Part shown: piece after piece, positions 36,365 through 46,140 of the stretch
How the letters are laid out: every line of letters begins with the position of its first letter
Position numbering within the stretch: the first letter of the stretch is position 1
Notes under the pieces: generated by a model
The model's input: the letters and a program-made list of their open reading frames with translations, nothing else
Told to the model about the DNA's origin: nothing
The model's database searches: none
Position numbers and translations under genes: made by a program
NCBI GenBank assembly: GCA_007922225.1
Contig: ML679961.1
Span: 76,520,652-76,584,651 of the forward strand
Reading direction: 5' to 3'
DNA: 64,000 bases
Source: Emydura subglobosa
Taxonomy: Eukaryota; Chordata; Testudines; Chelidae

Positions 36365-36577
36365 AGTTCCAGAGGGGTAGCCGTGTTAGCCTGTATACAG
36401 CAAAAACAACGAGAGTCCTGTAGCACCTTAAACACTAACAAATTTCTGCAGGCATAAGCTTCCATGGGATGCAACCCACTTCGTCAGATGCATGGCTACT
36501 GACGAAGTGGGTTGCAGCCCACGGAAGCTTATGCCTGAAGAAATTGTTAGTCTTTAAGGTGCTATAGGACTCTCGTT
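36365..36577. mobile_element. Palindromic Penelope-like insertion, family B, with paired hammerhead-like cores
   Basis: The left arm (TTCCAGAGGGGTAGCCGTGT ... GAGAGTCCTGTAGCACC ... GCATAAGCTTCC) lies on the minus strand. The right arm (CTGACGAAGTGGG ... AAGCTTATGCC ... AGGACTCTCGTT) is its inverted copy. The insertion has a perfect 13-bp target duplication. Each arm carries CTGACGA, then a GTGGG/CCCA(C/T) hairpin, then GGAAGCTTATG. In the plus arm these lie at 36499-36505, 36507-36522 and 36523-36533. GGAA replaces the GAAA of a functional hammerhead core, in both arms. No protein is encoded. Confidence 0.75.
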
Positions 36578-36639
36578 ATTCTAGGTGTGGTCTCTCTTGA
36601 GTGATAGAGTAAAATAATCTGTACAATTAGATCCCGTTG

Positions 36640-36850
36640 TAAACTCTGTAGAACAAGAGCACATCAAAGTGCTCTGAAAACATGAACTAATCCCTACAAC
36701 ATCCCTGGGAAGGAGGAAGGGAGGTAAGTATTACTAGCCCCTATTTTATAGGTGGGAAACTTAGTATCCTGCCTAAAGCTGCAAAGGAGTCAGTGTGAGA
36801 TCAGAGAGTAGAACTCAGAATTTTCATTGCTGTCAATGTCGTGTTCAGGC
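36640..36850 (-). repeat. MIR-type SINE
   Basis: AAAGTGCTCTGAAAACATG, TATTTTATAGGTGGGAAACT and AAGCTGCAAAGGAGTCAGTG in plus order fit a reversed MIR. Confidence 0.6.
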
Positions 36851-38020
36851 CTTGCTTTTAAAAGGTTTGAGGCCAAAATGTTCCAATGAGAGTGATTTTA
36901 GCCACAGATGTACCCTAATTCTATCCTTCATCCTACATTCCATTTGACCATATAACATTATGGGGAAGTGGGAGTCAAGTCTCCTGCCAGCAGGCAGTGG
37001 AATTTCATTATTTCCTCCTTAGTGTGAGGATTCAGACAGCTTGTTTTAATACATTTTACAGTACAGTCCCCTCTACCCTGAAATTTTGTCCAAATCTATG
37101 ACCCTCTGGAGCCCAGCCCATTTTAAGTTATGAAGCTACTGTCAACACATGACATGTCAAAGCATGCAATTGAAGAACCTGGGATACCTCTCAGATACTT
37201 AGAAATCATTGGATGGAAGAAAAATGATTTTCAGAAACTAGTCTTCAGAGGTGCAGATTTGGAAAGAGGTTTGAATGTTAATAAGGCTTGGTACAGGATC
37301 TTTCTGAATTTTCAGTAGAATCTCTATAGTACTGTTAAGCCTCAGCATTTGGTTCTAGCTCAGTTCATATGTTTATATGTTTTGGAAACACTGTGTTGTT
37401 TGACGGTCTAGTGATGCCGAGTCTTTAGGGTGTGTGGTAGTGAGATTGCTGCATGCCTGGCTGGAGGAGTAGCAGCTGTGGAAAGAGGCCAGATGATGAA
37501 TAGAACATGCCTTGGCTTGATTTTTTTTTTTTTTTAAAGCCATTTCTTCTTCTTTTGCACATTGCTTGCTTGTTTCTTACACATCCTCTCTCACACTCTA
37601 AAGAATGTTGCATCAGCGTGTCTGATTCTCACTTGCTTATCTGATCATTTTTCAAGACGTGAAAAATTTTCATGCTGTCCTAAAAACAATAAAAGTACCA
37701 TGGTTATTCTAGATCGCCACATCAGTGACAGTTGTAGAGAAAGAGAGAGAGAGTTTATAGTTTTTAATCCTGGATCTGCAATGTAGCTGGCTGACTGTTA
37801 TAGGTCACTGTACAACCTACAGTGCTTTACAAATCCTGGACAGAGTGTCTGGACACTGCATGAATGTACAATGGAAGATGAGGGTGCAAGGAGCTAACCA
37901 GGGGCCAGGCACAACTGCAATCAGACAGCACAGGAACTACTCACTTCCAGGAGACATTAGTCACCCCACTGCAGAATGTGGACACTGTACCCTCCTCAGG
38001 GGAGGTGTACTGGGCACGTT
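36851..38020. other. No gene; small simple repeats
   Basis: A T-run lies near 37520-37535 and a GA-rich run at 37735-37754. Nothing else is recognised. Confidence 0.4.
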
Positions 38021-38024
38021 TGCC

Positions 38025-38135
38025 AGTACTGCCAACCTCAAGCATTCATTATCATGAGTCAGGCCCCCAAAATCATGAGTTTGGCTTAAAAATAATGTTT
38101 TTTTAATCATAAATTTTGGGTTCAAAGCATTTCTA
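38025..38135. mobile_element. hAT-like element, CAGTRTTGCCAAC family, 5' fragment
   Basis: CAGTACTGCCAACCTCAAGC, then AAAATCATGAGTTTGGCTTA, matches the start of the copies at 5.75 and 19.49 kb. It is truncated. Confidence 0.6.
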
Positions 38136-38249
38136 AATGGGCATCTAAAAACAGAATTTGACTTAAGGATTTAATTGATTCCAAATCTGGATCTTAAACC
38201 ACTCACCCACAACATCCAGCTTACACAGAGGATGATAAAAGACGTTTTA

Positions 38250-38330
38250 CCTGATGTTCATTATCTTCAATGGAGTTACTCCCTCATTTACACTGGTGTA
38301 ATTGAGATCAGACTCTGGTTCCATGTATTT
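38250..38330. repeat. Fold-back element of the AGTTACTC family
   Basis: AATGGAGTTACTCCCTCATT and CACTGGTGTAATTGAGATCA are a centre and one arm of the palindrome. Confidence 0.5.
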
Positions 38331-39235
38331 CTGATGAAGAGTCCGAGCAGAACTGTCCATAGTGGAGAATTATGTCCCTTATGGTGCGCAAGAAGCGGCT
38401 CCAACAACTTAAAGCCCTCTTTGTAAACTGGGATGTCTGGAAGGCTTTCAGAACAATCTACTATTGTAACAGTGTGACTGTTTTTGAGATAAGCATGACT
38501 GGTTATCATTTCATATTGATTGAGCTTTGTTTCCCGTCAGCCCTGAAACAAACCTGAGGCCTTCGGGAGACCCATAACAGACCATAGTCACATCCTGTTG
38601 TCTTAGCAAATATTGATTATTTAAACATGACACTTGTTGCATTTAACCTTGCTAGAACCAGCCATAAAGTTGTATCAGGTAGATGCTTTCCCCTTGATCT
38701 TTCATCTCATTAAGAATAAATTGAAATCTCTGAAAACTAAACCACATAGGCTGCAGAGTAGGAGAGAGCATAAGCTAGTACTTCCCTGGCATTGGCTCTC
38801 CCTGGAAGAAGAAGGAGGAGGAGGACAGTTAAGTCTTGAGAATGGGTGAGGTTTTTGTTGTCTGGGGCATTTTGGCCTTGATCTCATCACCACTATTGGG
38901 GAACATACATGCTTTCCAGCAGCTGTTTCAGAAAATGTCCATCCACTAGGATAGAACTCCAGGCTGTATTTTATCAGGTACTTTCCTGTTCATCATTCTG
39001 CATTTACAAAATTAATGGATAGGGGAAATGTTGAAGCTGTAATATATGTAGCTATTAATAAGGCATGTAATATTATGTCATACAAAACCTCATTTGAAAT
39101 ATTAATATGAATCCTCTTGAATCTGAATACTGCCGCATGGACCGGAAGCTGGCTAAAATAAAGGGCAATGATGAACAGCAATGTATCAAGTTCAGAAGAG
39201 ATGGCTAGTGATGTACTGTAGGGAAAGAGGTGAAT
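38331..39235. other. No gene recognised
   Basis: A GAAGGAGGAGGAGG-like purine patch lies near 38806-38826. No exon-like frame. Confidence 0.4.
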
Positions 39236-39239
39236 TTAT

Positions 39240-40140
39240 TTCATACCTTCATTACTGACCTGGAAGAGGTATTAAACAATATATTAATGAAATTTTATAA
39301 GTGATATTAAATTGGAATGAGCTGACACAACCAATGAGGAGAAAGAAATCCTAGAAAGAGACTAGAAAGATGGAGCCAGGGGGAAGAGGAGGAGATTTGA
39401 CTTGGAAAAATACACACTAAAATTATCTCTGAGATGGGAATTCCAAATTCATATTCAGTAGGGGGAGAGAAATCTGGAAAGCAGTAACGCTGAAAGGACT
39501 ACTGTAGAGGTGAGAGTAGAAAGTAAATTAGACATGTTTTCAGTATGATATAGCTGAAAAAAACTCCAGTGCAATTGTCAGTTCTAAATGCAAAGGCACC
39601 ATTACATCGATGAGGTAATAGTCCTGCTTTATATGGCTCCTGGTGTTCGTGCATCTAGAATATTGCACTAATTTCTGGACACCATATTACCAAAAAGATA
39701 TAGAAAAAATTGAAAGAGATCAAAGAAAAGCAGCAAAAATGATCGGGAGACGGGAGGGGCTGAATGATAAAGAATGATTAAAGGAGCTAAATATGCCTAG
39801 TCTGACTAAGAAAAGCCAAAGAAGGCAATGTAATAGTTTGCCAAAATAAATATTTGAAGGGTATAATACTAAGGAAGGGGAAGAATTATTTGGTGTGATA
39901 CATGGGGGTGGGGGACAGGGAAGGAAGGAGGTATAACTGGAAAGCAAATGGAATGAAACAAAGAGAAATCTGAACAATAAGTAAAACTTCCGGACGCTGA
40001 GATGCATCAGGTTGGAGAACAGTTGCTTAAGGGATGTGTGGGAGTCTCCATTACTTGGGACTTTTTAATCAAGACTAGACAAGCCACTCAAATATGTTGG
40101 AGGAAACAATCCTACAATGAATCTTAGCATTATGTTAATA
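39240..40140 (+). mobile_element. CR1/L3-like LINE 3' half, old
   Basis: TTGGAATGAGCTGACAC, GAATATTGCACTAATTTCTG, AAAGAAAAGCAGCAAAAATG and GTGGGAGTCTCCATTACTTG follow the order of the distal CR1 ORF2 and 3' region. Frames are destroyed, and divergence is greater than in the copy at 27.3-29.6 kb. Confidence 0.6.
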
Positions 40141-40314
40141 AAATATAGAGCTACAAAAATTAGACTGTATATCAGTCTCTGCTGGTACTCAAAATCAGGT
40201 ACCTGACAAACTTTAGCAAACAGCCACAGAAGCCTCCCCTTATATACACTCCTCTTGGACCAAACTAGGATAACATGGTTTGCACTTTAAAAGCCCTCAG
40301 TGGCTTGGAACCTA

Positions 40315-40327
40315 TCTACTTGAGATA
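40315..40327. other. Target-site duplication, left (13 bp)
   Basis: TCTACTTGAGATA is repeated exactly at 40487-40499, after the palindromic insertion. Confidence 0.85.
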
Positions 40328-40486
40328 TTCCAGAGGGGTAGTTGTGTTAGTCTGTATACAGCAAAAACAAGGAGAGTCCTGTAGCACCTTAAAGACTAAC
40401 AAATTTAATTTCTGCAGCCCACGAAAGCTTATGCGTGCAGAAATTAAATTTGTTAGTCTTTAAAGTGCTACAGGATTCTCGTTGTT
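40328..40486. mobile_element. Palindromic Penelope-like insertion, family B, 159 bp
   Basis: Starts TTCCAGAGGGGTAGTTGTGT and ends AGGATTCTCGTTGTT, with inverted arms meeting near 40415-40435. A perfect 13-bp duplication flanks it. The centre has CCCACGAAAGCTTATGC, the 3' half of the hammerhead-like core with GAAA intact, but the CTGACGA half is missing. It shares its right terminus with the insertions at 36.4 and 58.65 kb. Confidence 0.75.
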
Positions 40487-40499
40487 TCTACTTGAGATA

Positions 40500-41710
40500 G
40501 TATCTGTCTCCCCAGGCTAAAATGCCACTTGACTTTAAGAGAAAGAGAGGGCACTGCTGCAAGAGCATTCTCTACGAGGAGCCTCCACTTTGGACTGAAA
40601 CGTCCCAAATTTGTCAAAGTTTTAAGGCACACAGCAAAGCTCATCAATTTTTTTGTAGGGTTCAGGGGGGAGAGGGAGGGATGCTTTAAAGGTTGGTATC
40701 TATGGGTGGGGTATTGTTTGGGCTTGATTTTTAATTTTTGTTGATTTGGTTATTTTCTGGTTTGGGGGAAAAGCTGCTGGTGTCACTCTTGGTTATGTTT
40801 TTTAACAGAGCTAAAAAGACATGCCCACAGCCTCTTCATACTGTATCCACATTCCAATGATACATAAATAGTAGCTGACATTCACTTGCCACCCAAAAGC
40901 TGGGATTCAGTCTGCTCCCCCACTGTTGTAAGCATGCCTGTGTCATATTCCAGCACATGCTCAGTGCAGGTGGAATATTCTGCTCCTCCCACTGTCCCAG
41001 AAGAGCAGACTATTGCTGCTAAAGTGACTATCAGTAAAATAGCTAACCATGCTGACATTTACATTATCATTGTGAGGGCTCAGAGCTAACTCTTGGAGCC
41101 CTTTCCAATTCTCAGAGCTCATGATTCAAGTTTTTTGTCTTCTGATGCTTGGAGATGGCATCGCATCAGGTCATGCTCAAAAGTGTTTTTGTTTAAAAAA
41201 AAAAAAAAAAAAAAAAAAAGTTTAAATCCTGCAGGAACAAAGAACCCCCAGAAAAATGCTGGTACAGAGTACCACTGCATACTGGCTCAATCTCATCTCT
41301 GCTGCACGTTTATGTCTATTATCAAGATCTAAGTTCTCTGTCATGTTGGATAATTCTATTTCATCAAGTACAAATGTACAAAGTGTTGTGTGTGTATCTC
41401 ATCAGAGTGTGTCTTTTTGTTGTTGTACTAGTAAAAAAAAAACAAACTCTTGTGTTCGGACCATTGATCATGGTTTTTTCCCCCGCTGCCAAACTTTGAG
41501 CTTCAGCAAAAAGCTCCTAACTACTAACACATGTCTGAGGATGGGGGAGGAGGCACAGGAAGGAATACTCCAAGGAGTACAGTAGCATTTCTTCAGTCAA
41601 TAAGTTAGTCATCAGCTATTTCAGTCTGAACCCAAAAAATTAAGTGAATGGTCTGTGAAGGATTTGTGATTCTGAAACCACGAGGCTCATATAGAGTTTA
41701 GAAAGTCTCA
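40500..41710. other. No gene; poly(A) run
   Basis: 25 consecutive A at 41195-41219. It could mark the tail of a retroposed sequence oriented on the plus strand, but no matching body or flanking duplication was identified. Confidence 0.4.
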
Positions 41711-41714
41711 TATA

Positions 41715-41880
41715 ATACATAGCTCTTTGCATAACTATCTTAGAGAACTTTACAAATAAGGTAAGCATCATTATCACCATTTTACAGATGGGGACACTGA
41801 GGCACAGAGAAGTGATGTACCCAAGCAGACCAGTGGCAGAGCCATGAATAGAATGCCACTGTCTTGAATCTCAGCTCGGT
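41715..41880 (-). repeat. MIR-type SINE
   Basis: TTACAGATGGGGACACTGAG, AAGCAGACCAGTGGCAGAGC and CACTGTCTTGAATCTCAGC in plus order. Confidence 0.8.
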
Positions 41881-41989
41881 TCCCCATCCACACAGGCCTC
41901 ACTGCCTCCCCGTAGCTGATGAAACAGTAATGATATTTTGTCTCTTCTTTAGCGCTGTCCTTTCGGGAGCATGTCTCATAGCTCTTCTT

Positions 41990-42085
41990 GTCAAAACACT
42001 TCGCACATTAATAATTAGGAGTAGGGAAGTATTATTATGTCCTTTTTACACATGGGGCAATCAAGACACAGAGATCCCTAGCCAG
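41990..42085 (-). repeat. MIR-type SINE, part 1 of a split copy
   Basis: AAAACACTTCGCACATTAAT and TTTTTACACATGGGGCAATC, followed by AAGACACAGAGA. The expected continuation appears only after 42465. Confidence 0.65.
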
Positions 42086-42152
42086 ATTTTCAAAAGATCT
42101 CAGCAGCAAACAGTGGGAGATCCTGGGTGCTGAGTATGTTTGAAAACCTGGC
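42086..42152. repeat. Fold-back element, CCAGATTTTCAAAAG type
   Basis: CCAGATTTTCAAAAGATCTC at the left is mirrored by TGAGTATGTTTGAAAACCTGG at the right, around a short centre. It lies inside the split MIR. Confidence 0.65.
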
Positions 42153-42208
42153 CTCTTCATTTAATTTCCTAAGTGGAAGACGGGCTGTTGTGAAAACATA
42201 GTTCTGTG

Positions 42209-42463
42209 GGTTTGTTTACACTGCAATTAAAAACCCAGGGCTTGCCTGTGCCAGCTGACTCGGGCTAACGGACTGCTTAATTGTTTGGGCTCAGGCTGAG
42301 GTGGGCTCTAGGACCCTGCAAGGTGGGAGGGTCCCAGAGTCTGGGTTGTAGCCTTGGCCCCACCATCTACACCACAGTTAAACAACCCCTTAGCCTGAGC
42401 CCCAAGAGCCCGAGTCAGCTGGCACGGGCAACCATGGGTTTTTAACTGCAGTGTAGACATACA
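42209..42463. mobile_element. Palindromic MITE with GTCTACACTGCA(G/A)TTAAAAACCC arms
   Basis: The left arm TTTACACTGCAATTAAAAAC is mirrored by TTTTTAACTGCAGTGTAGAC on the right. Further in, AGCTGACTCGGGCTAACGG pairs with GAGCCCGAGTCAGCTGGCAC. Almost the whole 255 bp can fold into one hairpin. Non-coding. Confidence 0.75.
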
Positions 42464-42464
42464 T

Positions 42465-42560
42465 ACTCATTGTGACTTGCCCAAGATCACAAAGGAAGCC
42501 TGTGGGTGAGCTAACAATAGAACCCAGATCTCCTGACTCTGCCTGGTATGTAAGCCCCAG
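42465..42560 (-). repeat. MIR-type SINE, part 2 of a split copy
   Basis: TGACTTGCCCAAGATCACAA and AACCCAGATCTCCTGACTCT complete the MIR begun at 41990. Confidence 0.7.
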
Positions 42561-44360
42561 TATCATCTTCCCCTTCCCTTCAACAACCCAAATCAAAGTA
42601 ATGTCCATGAACAATATATGATACCCTGTTGTATTTGGAGGGTGAGAGTATTTTGGTCAGGCTGTGTCTGAGATCCCTTCACTGAGCCCTGTCCTGACTG
42701 GTCTCCACACTCCGTCTGATTCCAGCCGCCTTTTAGGGTTTCTATCTTTGTGGTTTGGCTCAGCCAATGACCTGGGTTTTTGCTGCGGTGACCACTAGGA
42801 TGTGTAAGTCACTCCAGCCCATCCCAATTCCCTCTCCCTGATCAGTTTTTACATGATATCTGAAAACACTCCTTTTTCAAAAGTGTTTTGTTTAACTTTT
42901 GTCATATGTTTATTGTCTTTTAATTGAGCTTTTAGTCTATTATATTATCACGACTGAGTGTATTTGCTCATGTAGCATCCAGAGTGCCTTGCTGGGGAAG
43001 GCAGCATGCTTTATGAATAAGAATATTATTATCAGCTGTCTTTTAAACTAAACAACTTCAATATGCAGATATGGAGCTATGGCATGGTGGGTGAACAGAG
43101 CACATGAGGTGACAGAGATAAGCACCTCCCTCTCATGTTTTACAGGGCTAAATACTTTCTCAATGTAAAATCCACTGTAAGGAGAGTGCTCATTCAATGT
43201 TTCCTTTGTTCTCCGTACTGTCCTATATTTCAAATGTGCAGGGACACCTCTGTTATCATTATGAATGATCCTGAGCACCCTGAGAAATGATGGCTGTAAG
43301 GAGTAGATATATAGCTGCAACATGATTGCTTTGAGTCAGTTTTAGAGACTGGTCTGTGATGTGATGCAGAATGTAGATTTCTGTCTGTCTATGCATCCAT
43401 CAATCATACAGACATCACTGTGACACTTGTATCTCAATCCTGCTTTCTAGTACCCCACAGCTCAGGGGTGTTCTGGCCGGGTGTTTTGGTTTGTATCTCT
43501 AGTGTGTTTTTTATTTTTTCTTCTCACTCATTAGCATGGGGGTGGGGGTTCAGATAAATATCAATGAGGGATTCCCTGGAGGTGCACCTTTGTCTCTGGA
43601 AGTCCATTTAGCTAATTATCATGCCATTAAATGAATTACTGAGGCTCTGCAGGAGGAATGTTAACTGTGGTGGACTTGAAGTAACAAGTCTTCCATTGAA
43701 GGGGAAAATATAAACTCTTTCCTGGTTCAGGATGAGATCTCACCAGTTGCCACCAGCTGGTCTAAAAGGTGAGGCAAAGGTGAGGCACAGTGGAATTTGT
43801 CAGTGTAACAGACTGAGCTTCCAGGGGCTTGTAATGTAAAGCTGATACCAAGAAAATGCCCCCCACAGACATGCTGATGTGTTGTTGCTGTAATGAAAGC
43901 CTCTTTCTTTGCTCCCCCGTTGCAGGCACTCAGTGAATGTTGAAGCAAAGCAGGAACTTAATGCTTCCTCAAAGGCACCAGCATGTACTCGATCCTGCTT
44001 GGTTTCACTCCTGTTTGTCTAGCTATGGTTGGATTTTACAAATGAACTTTATACATCCACTTTCCCAAAGGAGATAATGAAATCCAGAACGTAACAATCA
44101 AAACATTCCTGGTTCAACCAATCCCCTGAGTCATTTCACACAAAAGCCACAGTTTGGGAGTGAGCTCAATTCAAAACAAACCTGGAGTTTATTATCCATT
44201 TGGCCTGATTTAATCTCTTAACTCCTTTTATTATTCCTTTTTGGGGCTCTCTGAGGTAAATCTTGTTTTGTCTTCCTCCTTAGATTGAAGGTATCACATG
44301 CTGATGGCTTTGACATGAAATTGCCAGTGCCAGTTAGTCTGACAAACCCCGTTATTATTT
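42561..44360. other. No gene recognised
   Basis: Minus-strand frames at 43048-43323 and 43727-43948 have no splice signals and no recognised similarity. No clear repeat. Confidence 0.4.
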
Positions 44361-44363
44361 GCA

Positions 44364-45005
44364 GTGGTGTTGTAGCTGCGTTGATCCCAGGATATTAGAG
44401 AGACAAGGTGGGTGAGTTAATATCTTTTATTGGGCCAACTTCTGTTGGTGAGAGAGACAAGCTTTCGAGCTAGCACAGAACTCTTCTTCAGATCTGGCAA
44501 AGGTACACAGTGTGTCACAGGTAAATACAAGGGAGGAACAGATAGAGTTAACACGGGTTGCAAGAGATCATTCAAGATGAAATGGACCAGTTTAACACCT
44601 CTACAGTCATAGGATAAAGGAGGGTTAGTGGGTTACAGATTGTAATTATAAAATCCATGATTTTTGATGTCTAGCAAAGCAATGAATTTAAGTTCGCGGG
44701 CTCATCTTTTGAAGTGGTGTTCAGGTTTCCTTTGAGGATGGGGACTGAGAAGTCACATGCGGAGTGATCGTTTTTGTGAAAAATGTTCTTCCACGGGTGA
44801 TATGGTATTTTTGTCTTGTATCATTTTTCTGTGCGAGTTCATCTGAGAGCATGGGGATTGTCTGGTTTCACGCACGTAGTTGTTATTGGGGCATTTAGTG
44901 CACTGGATGAGGTGCACCACATGTGTGATAGGCATGTATAGGACCCATCAATCTTGAAAGCTGTGTTGGGGGGGGGGGAGGGGAGTATTGATCATTGTTG
45001 CCTTG
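44364..45005 (-). mobile_element. Penelope-like element 3' end, family A, minus copy with hammerhead-like core
   Basis: On the minus strand it runs from a GIY-YIG-like coding remnant (44753-44935) through a 3' untranslated part to the terminus at 44364. The terminal part includes CTGAAGAAGAGTTCTG, AGCTC and GAAAGCTTGTCTC (44454-44491). The hairpin GAGTT/AGCTC and both conserved core strings are intact. It ends CCTTGTCTCTCTAATATCC and a further ~30 bp, so its 3' end is complete. Confidence 0.75.
44753..44935 (-). pseudogene. GIY-YIG-like endonuclease remnant of a Penelope-like element
   Basis: The 60-residue frame starts VVHLIQCTKCPNNNYVRET and includes MNSHRKM and VEEHF. Penelope-like elements encode a reverse transcriptase with a C-terminal GIY-YIG nuclease, preceded by a Cys pair. 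Here the CxxC and the later His residues are visible. The usual glycine of the YVG motif appears to be replaced (YVR). It is a truncated remnant. A parallel remnant lies at 45390-45600 on the plus strand with stops. Confidence 0.6.
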
Positions 45006-45024
45006 ACAGGAGTCTGCTTCAATA

Positions 45025-45928
45025 ATACAGGGAAAAAAACCCGAAAAACCTCTGACGGCACACCCCTGATTGTCACCTACTATCCCACACTGGAACCCAC
45101 ATAGGGAATCATTAAACAATTACAACCCATACTTGATGGGGAACACATCCCGAAATAAGTCTTTCCTGAACTCCCTCTTCTGGACTTCAAACAACCTAGC
45201 GATTAGCCAAGCTCATCCTCCGAAGTAAGCTCCCCACAGACAGAACAACTCAAAGCGGCACTAGAACCTGCCAGAGCAAAAGATGCAAAACCTGTAGATA
45301 CATCACTGCTACGATGATCAATATCCCCCATAACACACCTTTCAAGATCCATGGATTCTACCCACGTCTATCACAAGGTTGTGTGCCAAATCCAGTGCAA
45401 TAAATGCCCCATTAACAACTGATCAGGTGAAAACAGACAACCACTACTCTCTCAAATAAACTCACACAGAAAAATGATACAAGACAAAAACACCATACCA
45501 CTTATGGACCAACACTTTTCACAAAATGATCAGTCCATATTTGACCTCTCAGCCCTCATCCTCAAAGGAAACCTGTGCAACACCTTCAAAAGATGAGCCT
45601 AGGAGCTTAAATTCATTGCTTTGCTAGTTACTAAAAATCATGGTCTAAAGACACTGGATTTATGGCTTAGTATAATAATCTATAAAATGCTCACACACAC
45701 CCTTCCCCCCCCCTTGTTCTATGACTGCAGAGATGTTATCAGGCCACTTCACCTTTAATTGTCCCTTAGAATATGTAACTACTTATGCTAAACAATCTGT
45801 TCCCCTGTATTTACCTGTGACACACTGTGTACCTTTCCCAGACCTGAAGAAGAGTTCTGTGTAGCTCAAAAGAGTCTCTTTCACCAACAGAAGTTGGTCC
45901 AATAAGATATTACCTCACCCACCTTGAA
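45025..45928 (+). mobile_element. Penelope-like element 3' end, family A, plus copy
   Basis: Closely matches the minus copy but in the opposite direction. Shared strings include AAACTCACACAGAAAAATGA (minus-copy AACTCGCACAG...), CCTCATCCTCAAAGGAAACC and TTAAATTCATTGCTTTGCTA. It extends further 5' (ACCTACTATCCCACACTGG, a coding remnant with stops). Its terminal core reads CTGAAGAAGAGTTCTG ... AGCTC then AAAA, so the GAAA string is mutated. It stops at CACCCACCTTG, short of the full 3' end. Confidence 0.75.
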
Positions 45929-45944
45929 AAGAAGCTCATTTTAG

Positions 45945-46140
45945 AGATAGGGTGTGGCCAAGTGATTAAACCTGGAGACTGGGAGTTGTGGGACTCCTTG
46001 GTTTAATTCCTGGCTCTGTCACTGATTTGCTGAGTGAACCTGGGAAATGACTTCACTTCTCTGTGCCTGTTTGTTTATCATGTGATTTACAGCCATTTTA
46101 AGTGCCTCAGGGATCTCAGATTAAATGCAAAACATTATCT
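45945..46140 (+). repeat. MIR-type SINE
   Basis: AGTGATTAAACCTGGAGACT head, GAACCTGGGAAATGACTTCA core and AAGTGCCTCAGGGATCTCAG tail. Confidence 0.75.

Noticed and set aside
41195..41219. 25-A run as the tail of a processed pseudogene
   Set aside because: No upstream gene-like body and no flanking duplication could be identified.
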